Source: G965250275 sp965250275
GTDB taxonomy: Bacteria; Pseudomonadota; Alphaproteobacteria; Rhodobacterales; Rhodobacteraceae
Reading direction: 5' to 3'
Assembly: GCA_965250275.1 (NCBI GenBank)
Contig: OZ252297.1
Location: 2,356,001-2,420,000, forward strand
Length of the DNA: 64,000 nt
A program made the translations under genes and the position numbers. A model generated the notes under the pieces. That model did not search any database. It worked only from the letters and a program-made list of their open reading frames with translations, and was not told the DNA's origin. Numbering within the stretch: position 1 is the stretch's first letter; each line of letters opens with the position of its first letter. Shown here in pieces: positions 34,292-42,671 of this stretch.

Positions 34292-35088
34292 TGGCGCGTG
34301 TTGCGATCATAACCGGGGCAAGCCGTGGGATCGGCTACAGCTTTGCCGACGCACTGCTCGGCGCGGGATACGACGTGACAATCACCGCTGCGCGTAACCC
34401 GGAGCGGTTGGAGGCCGCTGCGGCGACCCTGGCGGAAAAGCACACGGCGCGACAAGTCCTGGCTGTGCTGTCCGATGCAGGCCGCCCCGAAGATGCAGAG
34501 TGGACCGCCTCGGAGACGCTGGCGCGCTTTGGCCGCATCGACATCCTGATCAACAATGCCGGACGCGGACCGGGCGAAATCTCAGACACATTCCACCAGC
34601 AAGCGCCGAATTTCTGGGACGCCGAACCCGAAGCCTGGACTGAGATCGTCCGCACCAACATTGACGGACCTTTCCTGATGGCACGCGCCTGCGTGCCGCA
34701 CATGATCGCTCAGGGTTGGGGCCGGATCATCGGGATTTCGACCAGCCGGGTCACGATGATCAAGCCGGGCTTTGCACCCTATGGCGCAACCAAGGCCGCA
34801 CTGGACTGCATGACCGGTATCTTCGCGCAAGACCTGGATGGCACAGGCGTGACGGCGAACGTCTTGCTGCCTGGCGGACCCACGGACACCGATTTCATTC
34901 CACGTGCAGGGCGTACAGGTGCATATATGAACCTGTTGCCGGTCGATGTGATGAACCATGCCCTGTTGTGGCTGGTCTCTGACGCGGCCGACTGCGTGAC
35001 AGGCGGTCGGTTCGTCGGCGCCAAATGGGATTCAGCAAACACAGCGGCGTGCCGGGAAGACACCGGCGCGCCTCCGTTGATCCTATGA
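34291..35088 (+). CDS. SDR-family oxidoreductase
   Basis: A 265-residue classical SDR. TGASRGIG is near residue 8, NNAGRGPG near 88, the catalytic Ser is in GISTSRVT and YGATK lies near 164-168. ATG 34291 shares its A with the previous stop. This is the last gene of the ten-gene operon and ends 11 bp from the convergent flavin monooxygenase. A dehydrogenase step on a hydroxy intermediate of the island's unknown pathway is likely. Confidence 0.86.
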   Translation: MARVAIITGASRGIGYSFADALLGAGYDVTITAARNPERLEAAAATLAEKHTARQVLAVLSDAGRPEDAEWTASETLARFGRIDILINNAGRGPGEISDTFHQQAPNFWDAEPEAWTEIVRTNIDGPFLMARACVPHMIAQGWGRIIGISTSRVTMIKPGFAPYGATKAALDCMTGIFAQDLDGTGVTANVLLPGGPTDTDFIPRAGRTGAYMNLLPVDVMNHALLWLVSDAADCVTGGRFVGAKWDSANTAACREDTGAPPLIL

Positions 35089-35099
35089 AAGAGACGTGC

Positions 35100-36308
35100 T
35101 CATACAGGCTCAACCGCCATGGACTTCTCAACGGCGTCCATCATGGCTCCTTTGCGGACATAAGCGAGCAAATCGTCCGGAGTGGTGGCGACGCGCTTCA
35201 TCCGTTCCAGATGTGCCGCCCGTTTTGCGGGGTCTTTTTCCTCGATCACCTGTTTGTTCTGGTGGGTGTGGGTCAGAACGTATTCTTCGGCAATCTCACG
35301 CCGTTGAGCCGAGTAATGCGCCAGCATCGCCTCCAGATCGGCGCCGTCGTTCAAAACCCGCACCAGTTTTTGGGCCAGATTGACGGCATCGTGAATGCCG
35401 CCATTCATGCCCATGCCGCCCAGCGGGTTGTTGATATGGGCTGCGTCCCCGGCAATGGCGACGCGCCCCTTGTGATAGGTCTCAGCGACCCTCTGATGAA
35501 CCCGGTAGATGGTACGATGCGCAATGGGATACGGGCCATCATGCGGCGCGATCCCCTGAAGTTTGGACTGAATGAAGGCATCCGACATCACCTCATCAGG
35601 ATCCGCGTCCTCGGCGACAGGGATCAACACACGCCAGAGGTCGCGGGTCTGCAGCAAGACGAACCACTCGTCCGCATCCGCGGTGTAGGTGACGGGCGCC
35701 AGTCCGGGAATGGCTTCGGCAAAATCCACCGGCGTCGAGGCCACGACCCATTGCTCAGGATAGGTGAAGCCCTCGAACGCGATGTCCAGGGCTTGCCTTA
35801 CCGCGCTGGAGGCGCCATCTGCTCCGATCAGAACTGCCCCACGGAGCGCTTCACCACTTTCAAGTTGGAGCGTGACACCCGCGTCGTCTTGCGTGACTTC
35901 TTTGGCGGCCGCGCCGAACCGCAATGTCGCCAGCGGTTCGCGCTCCAGCAGCGCAGCGGCCGCACGGGTCAGTTTCCATTGTTCGCATTGCAGCCGGAAC
36001 GGATAGCCGGTCAGGCCTTCAAGACATCCCAGATCGAACGTGGCCGCATCGCCCGTCGACCGGTCGCGCCATTGATAGGTTGGCGCCTTCAACCCCTGAT
36101 CGACGAGGGTGTCCGCGAGCCCCAGTCGCGCCAGCATGTCGAGAGTGGGCGGATGGAAGGTGGACGCGCGCAGATCGGTCGGCAGTTCCGGCTGTGCCTC
36201 GCACATTGTGACCGGGATGCCGGCCCGCGTCAGGATCAGCGCCGCGACAAGCCCCGCAGGCCCCATGCCCGCAATCAAAACCCGCTTGCTTTCGTCGATA
36301 TCAGTCAT
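35100..36308 (-). CDS. FAD-dependent aromatic-type monooxygenase (PheA/TfdB/UbiH group)
   Basis: A 402-residue class A flavoprotein hydroxylase. The FAD motif IAGMGPAGLVAAL is near residues 11-23, LIGADGASSAVRQ near 155, and AIAGDAAHINNPLGGMGMN near 285. The start at 36308 avoids a 52-residue non-conserved extension. Such enzymes hydroxylate phenolic or N-heteroaromatic rings with NAD(P)H and O2. It is convergent with the SDR operon and divergent from the TAXI-TRAP genes, so it may hydroxylate the imported compound. A C-terminal domain of the phenol-hydroxylase type is absent. Confidence 0.9.
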   Translation of the reverse strand: MTDIDESKRVLIAGMGPAGLVAALILTRAGIPVTMCEAQPELPTDLRASTFHPPTLDMLARLGLADTLVDQGLKAPTYQWRDRSTGDAATFDLGCLEGLTGYPFRLQCEQWKLTRAAAALLEREPLATLRFGAAAKEVTQDDAGVTLQLESGEALRGAVLIGADGASSAVRQALDIAFEGFTYPEQWVVASTPVDFAEAIPGLAPVTYTADADEWFVLLQTRDLWRVLIPVAEDADPDEVMSDAFIQSKLQGIAPHDGPYPIAHRTIYRVHQRVAETYHKGRVAIAGDAAHINNPLGGMGMNGGIHDAVNLAQKLVRVLNDGADLEAMLAHYSAQRREIAEEYVLTHTHQNKQVIEEKDPAKRAAHLERMKRVATTPDDLLAYVRKGAMMDAVEKSMAVEPV

Positions 36309-36475
36309 TGTCCGAACCCCGTGCAATTCTACGTTTCCAGTATAGATCGCGGGCCGCCGGGGAAAAGAGTGAAACAACGTCAAAAACGAGAAAATATCAA
36401 ATATTGTCAGCATCTTACGATGAGCAATAAAGGTGTTCGAAACACTAATCAGACCATCTATCAAGGAGTGCAGAG
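36309..36475. promoter_or_regulatory. Divergent promoter region, monooxygenase and TAXI-TRAP
   Basis: A 167-bp AT-rich region. It contains two short perfect inverted repeats: AATAT-CAA-ATATT at 36393-36405 and GTGTT-CGA-AACAC at 36433-36445. Either could bind a regulator, but no regulator gene is adjacent. AAGGAG precedes the rightward start. Confidence 0.45.
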
Positions 36476-37423
36476 ATGAACCTCAAACATATGATAATCG
36501 GCGCCATCGCCGTGACGGCCAGTGCAGGTTATGCGGCTGCTGAGATTGCCGCCCTTGGCTCGACCGCGCGGGGCGGAACCAGCCAGATCGGACGTGCGCT
36601 CGCCGCGGCCGTGTCAGAAGCCTCGGACATCCAGATGCGGCCGCAGGAACTGGCGAACACCGCGGACTACATGCCGTTGGTGAATTCCGGCGAACTGGAG
36701 TTCGGCATCTCCAACGTGGTGCAGCTCTATTATGCCGTGAACGGCGAGGGCATGTCCGAAGGCCGGCCCAATCCAAACCTGAAAATGGTGGCCACGCTTA
36801 TGCCGTTCCGCACCGGTTATGTGGTGCGCAAAGACAGTGGCATCGACTCGGTGAACGACCTTGCAGGTAAACGTGCTCCGGTCTTTGCGGATGGCGCTTT
36901 GGGAGACTTTGTGACCCGCGCCTATCTTTCGACCGCAGGTATGACTCCGGACGACATCAACGGCGTGCAGGTGCCGAACTTCCCACGGATGTGGAACAGT
37001 TTCTCCGAAGGCTCGACTGATGTGACTATCGTGGTTGTGGGGGCGGCCAACAGCCGCGAATTTGATGCTACGTTCGGGATCAAATACCTCAGCTTCGACG
37101 ACTCTCCCGAAGCGCTGGCGGCGATGCAGGAATACCTGCCACAAAGCTACCTTGCGACGCTTGACGAAAGCAGTGGTATCCCGGGCATCGAAGGGCCAAC
37201 CAACATCGCGGTCTACGACTACACGCTGTTTGCTGCAGCCGATACGCCGGACGAAATGGTCTACAAAGTGGCTGAGGCGATTTACAACAAACAGGCGGAT
37301 CTCGTCGCGGGCGGTCCGTTCTGGAGAGGTTTCACCACGGATGTGATGTCCAAGGATGTGGGTGTGGAATACCACCCCGGCGCCATCCAGTTCTACAAAG
37401 ACAAAGGTCAGTGGAAAGAATGA
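36476..37423 (+). CDS. TAXI-family TRAP transporter substrate-binding protein
   Basis: A 315-residue exported protein with a signal peptide to about residue 21 (GAIAVTASAGYAAA). LGSTARGGTSQIGRALAAAVSE near 25-46 is the TAXI family block. VNDLAGKRAPVFADGALGD and the Asp/aromatic pattern that follow are also typical. AAGGAG precedes the ATG. It delivers a substrate, often a dicarboxylate or amino-acid-like compound in this family, to the fused permease 22 bp downstream. Confidence 0.92.
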   Translation: MNLKHMIIGAIAVTASAGYAAAEIAALGSTARGGTSQIGRALAAAVSEASDIQMRPQELANTADYMPLVNSGELEFGISNVVQLYYAVNGEGMSEGRPNPNLKMVATLMPFRTGYVVRKDSGIDSVNDLAGKRAPVFADGALGDFVTRAYLSTAGMTPDDINGVQVPNFPRMWNSFSEGSTDVTIVVVGAANSREFDATFGIKYLSFDDSPEALAAMQEYLPQSYLATLDESSGIPGIEGPTNIAVYDYTLFAAADTPDEMVYKVAEAIYNKQADLVAGGPFWRGFTTDVMSKDVGVEYHPGAIQFYKDKGQWKE

Positions 37424-37444
37424 TCTGCGGGGTTTTCCTGTTCC

Positions 37445-39373
37445 ATGAGTGACTCTGCAATCGCCACCCCGCCGCGCAACCTCATACCGGGGATTGTGGC
37501 GGGGCTTGCGATCACTTCCACTCTGGCCGTGATCTTTTGGTCCTCCAGCCTGCCCCTGTGGGTGGGCTGGCGGGTCTATTCCGAACAGATCCTCATCCTT
37601 GTGTTGTGCTGTTCGATGGCGATCACCTTCCTGACACGCCCGATGCGAAAGGCGCGGACCGGGGGACCTTACCTGATCGACAAACTGGCGGCCGCAACGT
37701 CGATGGGCTTTGGGCTGTATCTGGCGTGGCGATTTCCGGTTTTGTCAGAAAACGTATTTTACCATCCCACCGAAGCGCTGATCATTTCCGTCATCGGTCT
37801 GGTTCTGTTGCTGGACGCCGTGCGGCGTACAATGGGCTGGGCGCTGATCGTCATTTTCGGCACTGTTTGCCTTTACGCACTTTTTTCTTCTGATCTCACC
37901 GGCCCATTGCAAAGCCGGTCGATCCGACCCGATCGTCTGGTGACGTTCCTTGTTCTGGATTCCGCCTCGCTGGCGGGCGCTGCGCTTTACATCGCGGTGG
38001 CCGTGGTAGTTCCTTTCCTGATCCTGGCGCAGCTGTTGATCATGACCGGCGGATCGGCGTTTTTCTCTGACCTCTCGATCGCGCTGACAGGCCGGTCGCG
38101 TGGGGGAGCCGGAAAGATAGCGATTCTGGGCTCAGCGCTTTTTGGGTCGGTCTCCGGGTCCGCAGTCTCAAACGTGGCCTCCACCGGAGCCATTACCATT
38201 CCGCTCATGAAAGACGGGGGCTACAGACCCAAGACCGCGGCGGCGTTGGAGGCCTCCGCTTCTACAGGTGGGCAGCTTATGCCACCCATCATGGGCGCGT
38301 CGGCATTTCTGCTGGCCGAGAATCTTCAGGTCGCCTATGGCGCGGTGATGCTGGCCGCGCTTGTGCCGTCGATCCTTTACTATTTCAGCCTGTTCCTTTT
38401 CGCCGATCTTGAAGCCGGGCGGCTCAACATCGCGCAGGTGGACGAGGCCAAGATCCCGCAAACGTCCGTCGTTATGCGCAATGGCTGGTTTGTGGTTGTC
38501 CCCTTCGTTGTGTTGTTGGGCGGGTTGTTTTTGCTGAACCTGAGGCCCGAAACAGCCGCGCTTTACGCCGTCCTGGCGCTTTTTTTGTTGTCGTTGATCC
38601 GCACCTATGACGGGGGCCGAATTCAGTTCTCTGCCTTGCTGCAGGTCTTGATCCGCTCAGGCAAATCTGCAGTCGAGGTGGTGTTGATTTGTGCCATCGC
38701 GGGCATGATCATCGGGCTCTTCGCCCGCTCCGGCCTCTCTTTCGGAATGGGCTTTTTCCTCGTACAGCTTGGCAAATCGAGCCTGATCCTGCTGCTGCTG
38801 GTGACGGCGGCGGTCTGTATCTTGATGGGCATGGGGTTGCCAACGGTCGGCGTCTACCTGTTGTTGTCGACCTTGGCGGCACCACCCTTGATCGAGCTGG
38901 GATTGAACCCGATGCCGGCGCATCTGTTCGTGCTCTATTTCGGGATGTTATCCATGTTAACGCCACCCGTCGCCATTGCGGCCTTTGTGGCCGCCAACAT
39001 GGCCAAGGCGCCGCCGATGCGCACGGGGTTCGAAGCGGTCCGAATTGCGTGGCCTGCCTTTGTGGTGCCGTTTCTGTTTGTCGCAGACACGGGGCTGTTG
39101 TTCGAGGGCAGCTGGCCGACCATTGTGCAAGCGATCGTGCTTGCCTTGATCGGCGTGTATTTCGTGACGTCCGGGCTGGTTGGCTATTTTGGACATGCGC
39201 TTGGATGGACGGCCCGCGCGGGGTTGATCGCGGCGGGGGTTGGCGTTCTCTGGCCGCCATCTGCGGATCACGCCCTGTTGCTGCATGTTTTGGGCCTGGT
39301 GGCCGGGTTAGGCCTGATGATCTGGTTGCGACGTCAGAGCCGGGCGCCCAGACGCGCGGTCGGGCAGGGGTGA
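37445..39373 (+). CDS. Fused TRAP transporter permease (DctQM type)
   Basis: A 642-residue polytopic membrane protein with about 15 or more hydrophobic segments. The length and the motifs FGSVSGSAVSNVASTGAITIPLM near 240 and LPTVGVYLLLSTLAAP near 463 identify the fused small/large permease found with TAXI binding proteins. It drives secondary uptake with Na+ or H+. It ends 15 bp before the convergent FrnE-like gene. A second uptake system next to the ABC importer suggests either two substrates or two affinities. Confidence 0.92.
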   Translation: MSDSAIATPPRNLIPGIVAGLAITSTLAVIFWSSSLPLWVGWRVYSEQILILVLCCSMAITFLTRPMRKARTGGPYLIDKLAAATSMGFGLYLAWRFPVLSENVFYHPTEALIISVIGLVLLLDAVRRTMGWALIVIFGTVCLYALFSSDLTGPLQSRSIRPDRLVTFLVLDSASLAGAALYIAVAVVVPFLILAQLLIMTGGSAFFSDLSIALTGRSRGGAGKIAILGSALFGSVSGSAVSNVASTGAITIPLMKDGGYRPKTAAALEASASTGGQLMPPIMGASAFLLAENLQVAYGAVMLAALVPSILYYFSLFLFADLEAGRLNIAQVDEAKIPQTSVVMRNGWFVVVPFVVLLGGLFLLNLRPETAALYAVLALFLLSLIRTYDGGRIQFSALLQVLIRSGKSAVEVVLICAIAGMIIGLFARSGLSFGMGFFLVQLGKSSLILLLLVTAAVCILMGMGLPTVGVYLLLSTLAAPPLIELGLNPMPAHLFVLYFGMLSMLTPPVAIAAFVAANMAKAPPMRTGFEAVRIAWPAFVVPFLFVADTGLLFEGSWPTIVQAIVLALIGVYFVTSGLVGYFGHALGWTARAGLIAAGVGVLWPPSADHALLLHVLGLVAGLGLMIWLRRQSRAPRRAVGQG

Positions 39374-39388
39374 GGCAGGCCGGGGGCG

Positions 39389-40042
39389 TCAGGCAGCGCG
39401 GTTTGAGATCACGTGTTCCAGAATGCGCGCGTAGTTTTCGGGTCCTTGCGCACCGGTGACAAGGAATTTGCCGTCAAACACCATGGTGGGAACTCCGCTG
39501 ATCCCTTGCTCGGTCCAGAACGCCTGTTCTTTGCGCACTGTTTCGGCCAGTTCGGCGGTTTCCAGCACCCGCCGGGCTTCGGCCCCGTCCAGGTTCAACG
39601 AAGCGGCGACGTTCTCCAGCACATCCAGATCATCGACATTGCGCCCATCGGTGAAATGCGCGGCAAACAGCGCCTGCTTGGCCTGGTGCGCCTGGCCATG
39701 TTGGCCGGCCCAATGGATCAGCTGGTGCGCGCGGAAAGTATTCGGCATCCGCATGTCATCCCCATAGGCAAAAGAGAACCCGAGCTCCGCGCCGATGGCG
39801 ATCAGTTTGGCGCGTGCGGCTTCGCTGTCTTCGCGGCTGATCCCATACTTGCCCATCAGATGCTCGCGCAGGTTTTGGCCTTCTGGCGGCATGTCAGGGT
39901 TCAGCTCGAACGGATGCCAGTAAACCACCACACCGGTCTCCAATTCGTTGCAGGCGCGCTGCAACTGCAGAAATCCGACAATGCACCAAGGGCACACCAC
40001 ATCGGAGACGATGTCCACGCGGATTGGGGATGACTCGGCCAT
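39389..40042 (-). CDS. DsbA-family FrnE-like thioredoxin-fold protein
   Basis: A 217-residue protein with the redox motif CPWC at about residues 17-20 inside a DsbA/2-hydroxychromene-2-carboxylate-isomerase fold; FRAHQLIHWAGQHG near 103 and GVPTMVFDGKFLVTGAQ near 176 match FrnE. There is no signal peptide, so it is cytoplasmic. AAGGAAAG precedes ATG 40042. FrnE relatives act as oxidoreductases in stress or polyketide clusters. It is divergent from the hydantoinase gene, and its part in the pathway is unclear. Confidence 0.9.
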   Translation of the reverse strand: MAESSPIRVDIVSDVVCPWCIVGFLQLQRACNELETGVVVYWHPFELNPDMPPEGQNLREHLMGKYGISREDSEAARAKLIAIGAELGFSFAYGDDMRMPNTFRAHQLIHWAGQHGQAHQAKQALFAAHFTDGRNVDDLDVLENVAASLNLDGAEARRVLETAELAETVRKEQAFWTEQGISGVPTMVFDGKFLVTGAQGPENYARILEHVISNRAA

Positions 40043-40137
40043 GATCTTTCCTTTCAGTGACGGCGCGATCCTGACCCATAGCGCGGCAGAGATCCACCGG
40101 GCACACGGGGTTTTCATTTGCGGTTTCGGGATCTAGC

Positions 40138-40150
40138 GTCTGAACCAGAC
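40138..40150. promoter_or_regulatory. Short inverted repeat before the hydantoinase gene
   Basis: GTCTG-AAC-CAGAC is a perfect 5-bp inverted repeat just upstream of the GGAGGGG ribosome site of the hydantoinase gene. It could be an operator or a leader stem; the short arms allow chance occurrence. Confidence 0.3.
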
Positions 40151-40168
40151 CCGTGAAGGAGGGGACGG

Positions 40169-41614
40169 ATGGCAGATTTCGACACGGTGATCCGCGGCGG
40201 TCAGATCGTCACTCCGGATGCTGTGATCGAAGCGGATCTGGCGATGCGCGATGGCGAAATCGCCGCGATTGGTCCTGATCTGAGCCAGGGTGCTGATGAA
40301 GTGGATGCCAGCGGACATTGCGTACTGCCGGGCGGCGTCGATCCGCACTGCCACATAGAACAGCTATCAGGAATGGGTGTGATGAACGCCGATACCTTTG
40401 ACACGGCAACCCGATCCGCCGCGCTGGGTGGAACCACGACGGTCATCAGTTTTGCCGCGCAGCAAAAGGGTGCGCGCCTCGCGGACACAGTCGCGGATTA
40501 CGCAAAACGGGCCAAACGTGGCGCGCATGTCGACTATGCCTTTCACCTGAGTCTTTCGGACATCGACGTGCCGGATTTTGCGGCGGATCTGTCGGCTCTG
40601 ATTGACGAGGGTCACCGCTCCATCAAGGTGTTTACCACCTACAACATTGCATTGGATGACCGGGCGATCCTGCAGGTGCTCGCCCAGGCACGGGCGCACG
40701 GGGCGCTGGTCTGCGTGCACGCCGAAAACGACGGCTTAATCGCTTGGACCCGCGACGCGCTGCTGGCGGCAGGCCACACCAATCCTATCTATCACGCTGT
40801 GTCGCATCCCCGATTGGCGGAGGTTGAAGCAGTCTCGCGTTTGTGTGTGTTTGCAGAGTATTTTGCAACGCCGGTCATGTTGTTCCACATCTCCACAGCC
40901 GAAGCGCTGGACGTGATCCGGCGGGCGCGCGCGCGCGGCGTGCCAGTCTGGGCCGAGACGTGTCCGCACTATTTGCTGATGAGCGGGGATGTTCTGGACC
41001 GGCCGGGTCTGGACGGCGCAAAGTGGATGTGTTCGCCACCTCAACGTGACGCCTCGGATCAGGCTGCGTTATGGACGGCGGTTTCGGAAGGTCTGATCCC
41101 GATCGTATCATCGGACCATGCCCCTTACCGCTATGATGCCAGTGGCAAACTCAGCGCCGGAAGCGACGCGACGTTCGCTCAGATTGCCAATGGCTTACCC
41201 GGCCTGGAAACCCGGATGCCCCTGATGTTTGACGCGATGGTGAGCAAGGGCAAAGCGGACCTGTGTGCCTTCGCGGACAGAACCGCAGGTGCGGCTGCCC
41301 GCATCTATGGATTGGCGCGCAAGGGGCGGCTGGTGGCGGGATTGGATGCCGACGTGGTGTTGTGGAACCCGCAGGCCAGCCGGACCTATGGCCCGGATGA
41401 TCTGCACGACAATGTGGGATACAACCCTTGGCAAGGTCACGGCATTTCCGGACTTCCAACCGATGTATGGTCCCGTGGTGACCGGATCGTGACCGCGGGC
41501 GAACTTACGTCGACACCGGGCCGCGGACATTGGCAACGGCGGGACAGCATCGGGGTCAAATCCGAGATTCCGCCCGCAGCAGAGGTTCAAATGCTCGAAG
41601 GAGCTTCTTCATGA
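40169..41614 (+). CDS. Dihydropyrimidinase/D-hydantoinase-family amidohydrolase
   Basis: A 481-residue binuclear metal hydrolase. Metal ligands are visible: HxH in GVDPHCHIE near 59, the carboxylated Lys in RSIKVFTTYN near 153, His in CVHAEN near 187, His in LFHIST near 243 and Asp in VSSDHAPY near 314. The family hydrolyses cyclic ureides and imides such as hydantoins and dihydropyrimidines. GGAGGGG lies before the ATG. It opens a four-gene overlapping operon with VOC, hydantoin racemase and DapA-like genes. Confidence 0.92.
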   Translation: MADFDTVIRGGQIVTPDAVIEADLAMRDGEIAAIGPDLSQGADEVDASGHCVLPGGVDPHCHIEQLSGMGVMNADTFDTATRSAALGGTTTVISFAAQQKGARLADTVADYAKRAKRGAHVDYAFHLSLSDIDVPDFAADLSALIDEGHRSIKVFTTYNIALDDRAILQVLAQARAHGALVCVHAENDGLIAWTRDALLAAGHTNPIYHAVSHPRLAEVEAVSRLCVFAEYFATPVMLFHISTAEALDVIRRARARGVPVWAETCPHYLLMSGDVLDRPGLDGAKWMCSPPQRDASDQAALWTAVSEGLIPIVSSDHAPYRYDASGKLSAGSDATFAQIANGLPGLETRMPLMFDAMVSKGKADLCAFADRTAGAAARIYGLARKGRLVAGLDADVVLWNPQASRTYGPDDLHDNVGYNPWQGHGISGLPTDVWSRGDRIVTAGELTSTPGRGHWQRRDSIGVKSEIPPAAEVQMLEGASS

Positions 41615-42000
41615 CCCGTCCTGACAACAGCGTGCAGAAGGTCATCACCTTCTTCTACTACCGGGATCTGCCTGCGGCGATGACCTTTTACGAAGAAGTC
41701 CTAGGGCTGCCGCTCGCCATAGATCAGGGCTGGTGCAAGATCTACGAAGTGGGTGGGGCAGCGCATCTGGGGCTTGTGGACGAGGCCCACGGCATGAACA
41801 AGGCGCATCCCGTAAAGCCGGTCCAGTTCTGTATTCGGGTGCCGGACGTGGATGCCTGGTATGCCTATGCACGCGATCAGAAGCTAAACGGGCTGACCGA
41901 ACTTTTCGAAAATGACGAAATCGGCATCCGCGCCTTCGTTTTTTATGACCCCGAAGGCTATCAGATCGAAATTCAGTCCGCCACGCGGGACGGGGCCTGA
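41611..42000 (+). CDS. VOC-superfamily (glyoxalase/bleomycin-resistance fold) protein
   Basis: A 129-residue VOC protein with paired beta-alpha-beta-beta-beta modules: KVITFFYYRDLPAAMTFYEEVLG at residues 10-32 and FVFYDPEGYQIEIQS near 110-124, the second carrying the metal Glu. ATG 41611 overlaps the hydantoinase stop (ATGA), and its stop shares a base with the racemase start. The tight coupling suggests a lyase or epimerase-like step on the ring-opened product. The reaction is unknown. Confidence 0.87.
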   Translation: MTRPDNSVQKVITFFYYRDLPAAMTFYEEVLGLPLAIDQGWCKIYEVGGAAHLGLVDEAHGMNKAHPVKPVQFCIRVPDVDAWYAYARDQKLNGLTELFENDEIGIRAFVFYDPEGYQIEIQSATRDGA

Positions 42001-42671
42001 TGGCACTGATCGTCATCAACCCCAACTCTTCGACCGACGTAACTGCCGGGATCGACCGGGCGGTGGGACCGCTGCGTGGGCTAGGAGGACCGATCCGCTG
42101 TGAAACACTGGCCGAAGGACCGCATGGAATCGAAAACCAGCGAGACGCGGATTTGACAATCGCGCCGATGCTGGCGCTGGCCCAACGCCTTGAACCTGAG
42201 GCGCAGGGATACGTGATTGCGTGTTTCGGCGACCCGGGCCTGAACGCTTTGCGTGACCAAACTGCCCTGCCTGTGTTTGGGATCCAGGAATGCGCGGTCC
42301 TGACGGCGATGACGCTAGGGCAACGATTTGGCGTCATTGCAATCCTCAAAGCATCGATACCGCGTCATCTGCGGGCGTTTGGGGCCATGGGCGTTCTGGA
42401 GCGCTGCGCGGGGGACCGCGCATTGGGACTGGGCGTTGCAGAGCTCGCGCAAGAGCAGGTCACCCTGTCCCGCATGATCGCGGTTGGACAGGAATTGCGG
42501 GAACGGGATGGTGCTGACGTCCTGATCATGGGATGCGCCGGCATGGCACAGTATCGCGGCGCACTGGAGGAGGCTTTGGGCCTGCCGGTGGTGGAACCCT
42601 GTCAGGCGGCAGTGTCGATGGCGGTCGGTCGCGTGGCGCTGGCTCATGCAAACAAGGAGGAAAGCCCGTGA
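42000..42671 (+). CDS. Hydantoin racemase-like Asp/Glu racemase family protein
   Basis: A 223-residue HyuE-type protein. The N-terminal LIVINPNSSTDVTAGI is typical of hydantoin racemases. Both catalytic Cys positions are kept, in IACFGDPGL near 75 and IMGCAGMAQ near 179. It would interconvert enantiomers of a 5-substituted hydantoin or related ring. The start shares a base with the VOC stop, and its stop overlaps the DapA-like GTG start. Confidence 0.9.
   Translation: MALIVINPNSSTDVTAGIDRAVGPLRGLGGPIRCETLAEGPHGIENQRDADLTIAPMLALAQRLEPEAQGYVIACFGDPGLNALRDQTALPVFGIQECAVLTAMTLGQRFGVIAILKASIPRHLRAFGAMGVLERCAGDRALGLGVAELAQEQVTLSRMIAVGQELRERDGADVLIMGCAGMAQYRGALEEALGLPVVEPCQAAVSMAVGRVALAHANKEESP

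Noticed and set aside
36433..36445. Similarity of GTGTTCGAAACAC to the TGTTCGAAATACA stretch at 54900-54912
   Set aside because: The shared core TGTTCGAA is 8 bp and could be chance. The two loci have no regulator in common that I can identify.
35025..36479. A 484-codon plus-strand open frame
   Set aside because: It is antisense to the flavin monooxygenase, which has all three FAD motifs.
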